64,000 nt of DNA from Bugula neritina (taxonomy: Eukaryota; Bryozoa; Gymnolaemata; Cheilostomatida; Bugulidae): NCBI GenBank assembly GCA_964035545.1, contig OZ037766.1, positions 7,697,722 to 7,761,721 on the forward strand. The letters are read 5' to 3'. Shown piece after piece: positions 59,701-64,000 of this stretch. The notes under the pieces are model-generated. The model was not told where the DNA came from. It saw only the letters and a program-made list of their open reading frames with translations, and did no database searches. Made by a program: the position numbers and the translations under genes. How positions within the stretch are numbered: position 1 is the stretch's first letter; the number at the start of each line of letters is the position of its first letter.

Positions 59701-62700
59701 TTCAATCGAGGTAGGTGCAGTAATGGAGAAATCAAGAAAAGCCCCGTGTTCTAGATTGGAAATGCAGCGTAAGAAGTTATTTTCTCATGAGAATTTAACC
59801 CCGTGTCCCAAACCAAAATTTAATAATAAAGTTAAAGAACTTAGGCTATCTCAATTTCTCCACTACTGCTCCTAAATAATTGAAACTGCCTTCTACACTA
59901 GCCCTGGTGTCTCTGTAGATATTACGAAGAGCAGGAGTATGAAAGACGAGTAGCTAAAAGGAAAAGTAGATTGCTGACCGCTGCCGAGGAATCGTTCACT
60001 CATATCAAGAGACTGAGAGAAGAGTCAGGTGAGAGCATCTTCTATGTTCATATAGTGTTTTAACTGCTATGTAGGAGTAAATACAGCATGGAGAAATTTC
60101 CAAAACCATGATTTTAGAATGATGCAGTCTGAAATTAAAGTGTGAAAGTTAGTCCACTACTTGCCTCTCGGATAATGAATTATTCAGGCATTAGAAACTC
60201 TCCTTTATTGTTAGTTCTGTTTTCACTGAGACATGATTAACTCTTTACATCTAGTCATAATATTTTATGGACATCTTGTGTTATGATGGGCAATCCACAT
60301 TATGAAAGCTACTCTGGTTATATTTTTATATTATACTTTACTAGATATTTATTCATCTGGTATTAAGCTAAAAGCTCTGCGCTGCGAATGCCTGTATTAT
60401 AATTGACTATAGAACTCTCTCTTAAGTCACTTGACCTTACTGTTAATTGTTAGCACGAGTTTAACACCTCCTCTAGCAACTACCACCAGCAGACTAAAAT
60501 GCTTCCTTTGTGTTGCTGCTGGTATAAAAGGCATTATTATTGTTATGGTAGCTGATTCGATTAGGGCAGAGATGTTCTTGTTGAACTTTCACCTCCTTCC
60601 AGCTGGGTGGCCTGCAAGGATTCATGTATATATGTGATATACAGCCTTTGTATAAAGTACAATGCAGCTAGGAGTGTACCTATTAACTTATTATACTCAG
60701 CCATATGGCTACTGCATAAGTAAGGCCTAAATGAAATGTTCTTTGTAAATCCTAATAATATAAAGGATGTGTCAGGAGCTTAGTGTATGTAATGTGTAAC
60801 TGCAACTTATCAAACTTTAGTGACCATTTGTAAGACTACACAATGAAAACTAGAGGTACACTAACTTGTTCAAACATGAAGCCAGTTATTATGATAAACA
60901 AAAATCAGGGTGTTTGTAGGACCAGCTATTCCAATGGACTCTAAAGAGGCTGCCGATGCAATATTTCCTTCGATGGCACGAGCTCTACAGAAATTCCTCA
61001 GAGTTACTCGTCAACAGCCTGCATACACTATAGAGATGATTATGGAGCACCTAGCTAGATGTGTCAACTATGACATGTCCCCCAAGGCTTTCCTAGAAGA
61101 ATTCCTTTACCCTGGTTAGTGTCATCTTGTTTAAAAGCTAGTCTCTAAATTGTATAGCTAATCTACCAACACGGTTTATAATATTATAAAACCAAAATGG
61201 AAAAAAACTGTTTTATGAATTGGTGCAAAAAGTTGCTAACTTTGCTAAATAATAAATTAAGATGGATGACCACAGAATTGAAATTATAGTAAATATGCAA
61301 CTAAAAACATGGCACCAAAAGTTACATAGACACTAATAATAATTTACATTACAAAGTTACTTGAAAATCAAGGTCAGATTTACCTACTAAATTTAACAAA
61401 GGAAATTGAATAAATTGAATTAGATATATTAATTTGAATAAAATGAAAAAATTTTCCTTGTAAAAGAGACATGTTATGCAAAGTTGAATGCACAATATGG
61501 AAATTCATTTTAGTTCATACAGTTTCTGCTGAATAAATCACATGTCAAACAACTTAAAATTATATACAGCACAAATTTTGGTAGTCTAAATTGTTATCAA
61601 CTGAACCTTTTCTAATAAAGTATTAAAACTCTTTAAATATTGACCTGGCAAATTTATGATTCAACAAAAAAAAATTATAATCAAAAGCGTCAAATGGTAA
61701 ATAATAGAATTTGCTGAAAAGCAGCATAATTTTATTAAACATGCATTACAATTATTAGACCAACAAAATATCTGCAACTTTTGGAGTTGTGCATCACATC
61801 TGAATATTGATATTTCACATCGATAGTTAAATGTAGGAGTAATGGTTCTAGGAGATACTTACAACTGCAAAAATACTTGAAATTGTGTGAGAGATGTAAA
61901 CAGTAAAGTTTTTAGAAAATTTCAAATTAAACATAAGACAAAAGCTAGAAGTTGAACATATAAAACTCTATGTCTCATGAAAGGTTTAGCTGTGGGGAGT
62001 TGTAACAATTCAAAATATGGATTGGGGCTGAACTACTGTAACATCTGCCCATTAAGTTTGAATTTCTTTGTAGAGATACAAATCAGTTTCAAGCGTAACT
62101 CCTAGTATGCACTATGCATAGTATGCAGTATGCACTATGTTTTAGGGTACAGCGTTTGTGTTGGAAATGGAGGAAGGGTTCTTTTAACAATACAAAATAC
62201 TCTGCAGCCTAATTATCACCAATTATGTTAAACTTTCACTGATTGATTTATAAGGAGCGTTGAAGCATTTTTTATACCTGTGTTGCAGGTGAATGTCCTA
62301 ACTATGTGTAAGAGGAATTATATTTCTACTGTGAAATTGTTCACATGTGTACCATTTTTTCCAAAAACAGCAAGTCCGAATTTAAATAATATGAATTTGA
62401 CAGAAAGGTTTTGCTAGTTACAGCATTCCATAAAAGCACCTCTAGCTAGTAGCTAGTAAGTATGTGGTGTTGAGGAGTTATCTTCTCATAATGAGATAAT
62501 TTCTCGATAGTCTTTTCCTCATTTCTCAACTAGGAAAGTTAGTTTTAAAATTGAAATATAATTCACCGTATAAAGTATATTATCTCAAGTGTTTAAAATT
62601 GATCCAATTAGGTGCTCCCATCTCCCTAGTTTTAATTTGCAGTATCACCACAGTTGGATTTAAAGTAGTTAATAAAATCTGGCAAATATCTACTTGTGTT

Positions 62701-63039
62701 TACAATGATAAGTGTATACAGCACAGCTTTGTATATTGCAAGTTGTTTGAATTTGTTTTAAATTAGCACTGGTTGCAACTTGCATCAAATATATTTTGCT
62801 CTGTTTTAGGTCAGGTTATAAATCACCCCAAACAGACGTGCGAAGAAGAAGCCTGGTCTCTGGTCAGTGAGACTTTCCTATCAAGGGGAATAGATAACGG
62901 GACACAGTTTGTTCTCAAGAAGTCAGATATATCTCTGCTCTGTGTGGTGAAGCAAATGCCATATTTCAACATTTCAGAAAAGATTTTGGAATCTCAAGAT
63001 CGTTTTGTTCTGCGTCTCAATTCTGAGACATCAGTTTGA
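56798..63039 (+). CDS. vangl: Van Gogh-like / Strabismus planar cell polarity protein, six exons
   Basis: Exons are 56798-57070, 57975-58721, 59212-59357, 59919-60028, 60920-61114 and 62810-63039. Phases close to 566 residues (vertebrate Vangl2 521). Exon 1 encodes a Ser/Arg/His-rich cytosolic N-terminus with the clustered serines that CK1 phosphorylates in the family. Exon 2 carries the four membrane segments and [24 protein letters not shown]-like and LLEIRQLQ-type blocks. Later exons hold [38 protein letters not shown], and a C-terminus ending SETSV, the PDZ-binding motif that binds Dishevelled and Scribble. Vangl acts at the plasma membrane with Prickle to set planar polarity. The His-rich tract in exon 1 is longer than in vertebrates. 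A MITE ends 42 bp before exon 2. Confidence 0.97.
57590..57932. mobile_element. Harbinger-like MITE, 343 bp, TAA target duplication
   Basis: Ends GCCTAGGGCCACAC and its complement extend into inverted repeats of about 70 bp (including TATTTTCGCATGCGAAAATT and AGCAAAGGTGTCCACTGT). TAA flanks both sides (57587-57589 and 57933-57935). A 3-bp TAA/TTA duplication and GGGCC-type termini are typical of PIF/Harbinger elements. No coding capacity. It lies in vangl intron 1. Confidence 0.85.
58752..58930. repeat. Minisatellite of about 15-bp TAGTCAGTACTTCAG units
   Basis: About eleven imperfect units occur directly after vangl exon 2, in intron 2. Variants include TAGTTAGTACTTTAT and TAGTCACCACTTCAG. 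Confidence 0.85.
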
Positions 63040-63892
63040 ATTGCCAATCTCATTATTACACTAACTACCTGTGGGTTATCTTCTCAGTGTTGAGAAAACT
63101 AGCCTTTTTACTCTTCAAATCTTTTCAATCATAAAATACTGCTCATCAACAACATAGTGGTCAAATGGTAATTGGATTTTATGAATTAGAATTGATATTA
63201 GGTTTTGCCAAAACTCTCTTTGTATTTATTTCTCCATTGGCCACCAAAAATCAACTTTTGTACTGTTTTTTACATAATTCATATTTTGTAGTGGACACAT
63301 ATCTACTTATTTCAAATGATATTGAAAATTCATCTCTATGCTAATCTGTTGCACATAACTACTCTGCATCACATTTGAAATCAAGTATTAATTACTGTAT
63401 TTACTGTTTTTATTAGTTTTCAGCTTTGTTTTTCATATATCTTGTCATAAGCATATTTGTAATCTCTTTCACTACTTTTAGACAACTTTCCACTCATCGG
63501 TATATATTCTTTTTATAATTCATATAAATAAACATTCTTTACATTATACCAAAAATTATGTGTGGTGAATACTTATATTCTGTTATTTTCCCATAATTGT
63601 ACAACATTATATTGTTGTGTAAAAAATAAATATAAATTATTGGGTAGATTAAAAACGTGTCATTCTTTTAGCGTAGGTTTACAGCAATTTACAAAGTTGA
63701 TTGAAATCCAAGTTTTCATCAATATGTACACTACAGCTAAGCTTATAAATATGTATAAAATAATCTATACAGAATTTCTATATATTTACAATAAAAATAA
63801 TTCTTCATATTAAATATATAGTAGAACTTATGTCCATGGAATACGGTGATATTCTTATATTATTTAGTATACAAAAATAACTAAAAATTGTA
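63040..63892. other. vangl 3' UTR and downstream DNA
   Basis: An AATAAA at 63527-63532 about 490 bp after the stop is the best vangl polyadenylation signal. The rest is AT-rich with no supported open frame. Confidence 0.5.
63527..63532 (+). terminator. Probable vangl polyadenylation signal
   Basis: AATAAA preceded by ATATA and followed by a T-rich stretch, on the correct strand at a normal 3' UTR distance. Confidence 0.5.
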
Positions 63893-64000
63893 TCAAGTGA
63901 TATTTTCAGATATAACTTTGTGTATCAGTTTAGGCAATGTGTTAATGTCCTCTTTTTCTATCGTTTCTAAAGATAGAGAAGGTAACATCAACTTCAGCAG
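63893..64000 (-). CDS. Possible 3' end of a minus-strand gene, cut by the window edge
   Basis: Thirty-five open codons run from the window edge to a TGA at 63895-63893 (ending KLIHKVISENIT). Composition is more protein-like (mixed charged and hydrophobic residues) than nearby chance frames, and a convergent gene would continue the alternating strand order. An acceptor-like CTATCTTTAG inside it offers another reading. No homology recognised. Confidence 0.35.
   Translation of the reverse strand: MLKLMLPSLSLETIEKEDINTLPKLIHKVISENIT

Overview
The window is a stretch of AT-rich nuclear DNA from a metazoan. Spliced genes with GT-AG introns encode animal proteins (Van Gogh/VANGL, Lines, condensin II subunit H2, ERGIC3, ROMO1, TYW3, a CD225/dispanin). 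The gene set is ordinary for an invertebrate. The Ty3/gypsy element with a tRNA-Leu primer site resembles lophotrochozoan elements of the Steamer kind, so a lophotrochozoan (mollusc, bryozoan or similar) is my best guess, but the sequence does not settle this.

Layout, left to right: lins1-like (-, 146-7900); ergic3 (+, 9850-20771), whose 3.75-kb intron 8 holds romo1 (-) and a tRNA-Pro(CGG); a CD225/dispanin-like gene (+, 25001-28011) with a dead Tc1 element in its intron; tyw3 (-, 28499-31349); ncaph2 (+, 34063-41612); an unrecognised ankyrin-repeat gene (-, 42337-45818); a complete 7.5-kb Ty3/gypsy retrotransposon (47394-54897, coding on -); vangl (+, 56798-63039); and possibly the tail of another minus-strand gene (63893-64000). 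Apart from nested romo1, the genes alternate strand, so the boundaries are alternately head-to-head and tail-to-tail. Exon phases were checked by hand and close for every named gene. The encoded proteins act in unrelated processes (secretory pathway, mitochondrial inner membrane, tRNA wybutosine, condensin II, planar polarity), so no shared pathway is implied.

Mobile DNA is abundant and recent: a 3.57-kb TA-flanked element with 960-bp, almost identical terminal inverted repeats and a broken nuclease-like gene; a 1.77-kb Tc1 element; the gypsy element with identical 306-bp LTRs, a 4-bp ATAC target duplication and an extra zinc-finger ORF in the env position; a Harbinger-like MITE; another MITE-like hairpin; two copies of a tRNA-derived SINE; and three long near-perfect hairpins.

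The strongest non-gene pattern is a set of long, degenerate arrays of AATACTAATAGT-type and CATAATGATAATC-type repeats. They occur mostly beside inferred promoters, often on both sides of a short, more CpG-containing core. The two observations I rate highest are the long-TIR element with its PIN/XPG-like plus Cys-rich protein, and the accessory ORF of the gypsy element.
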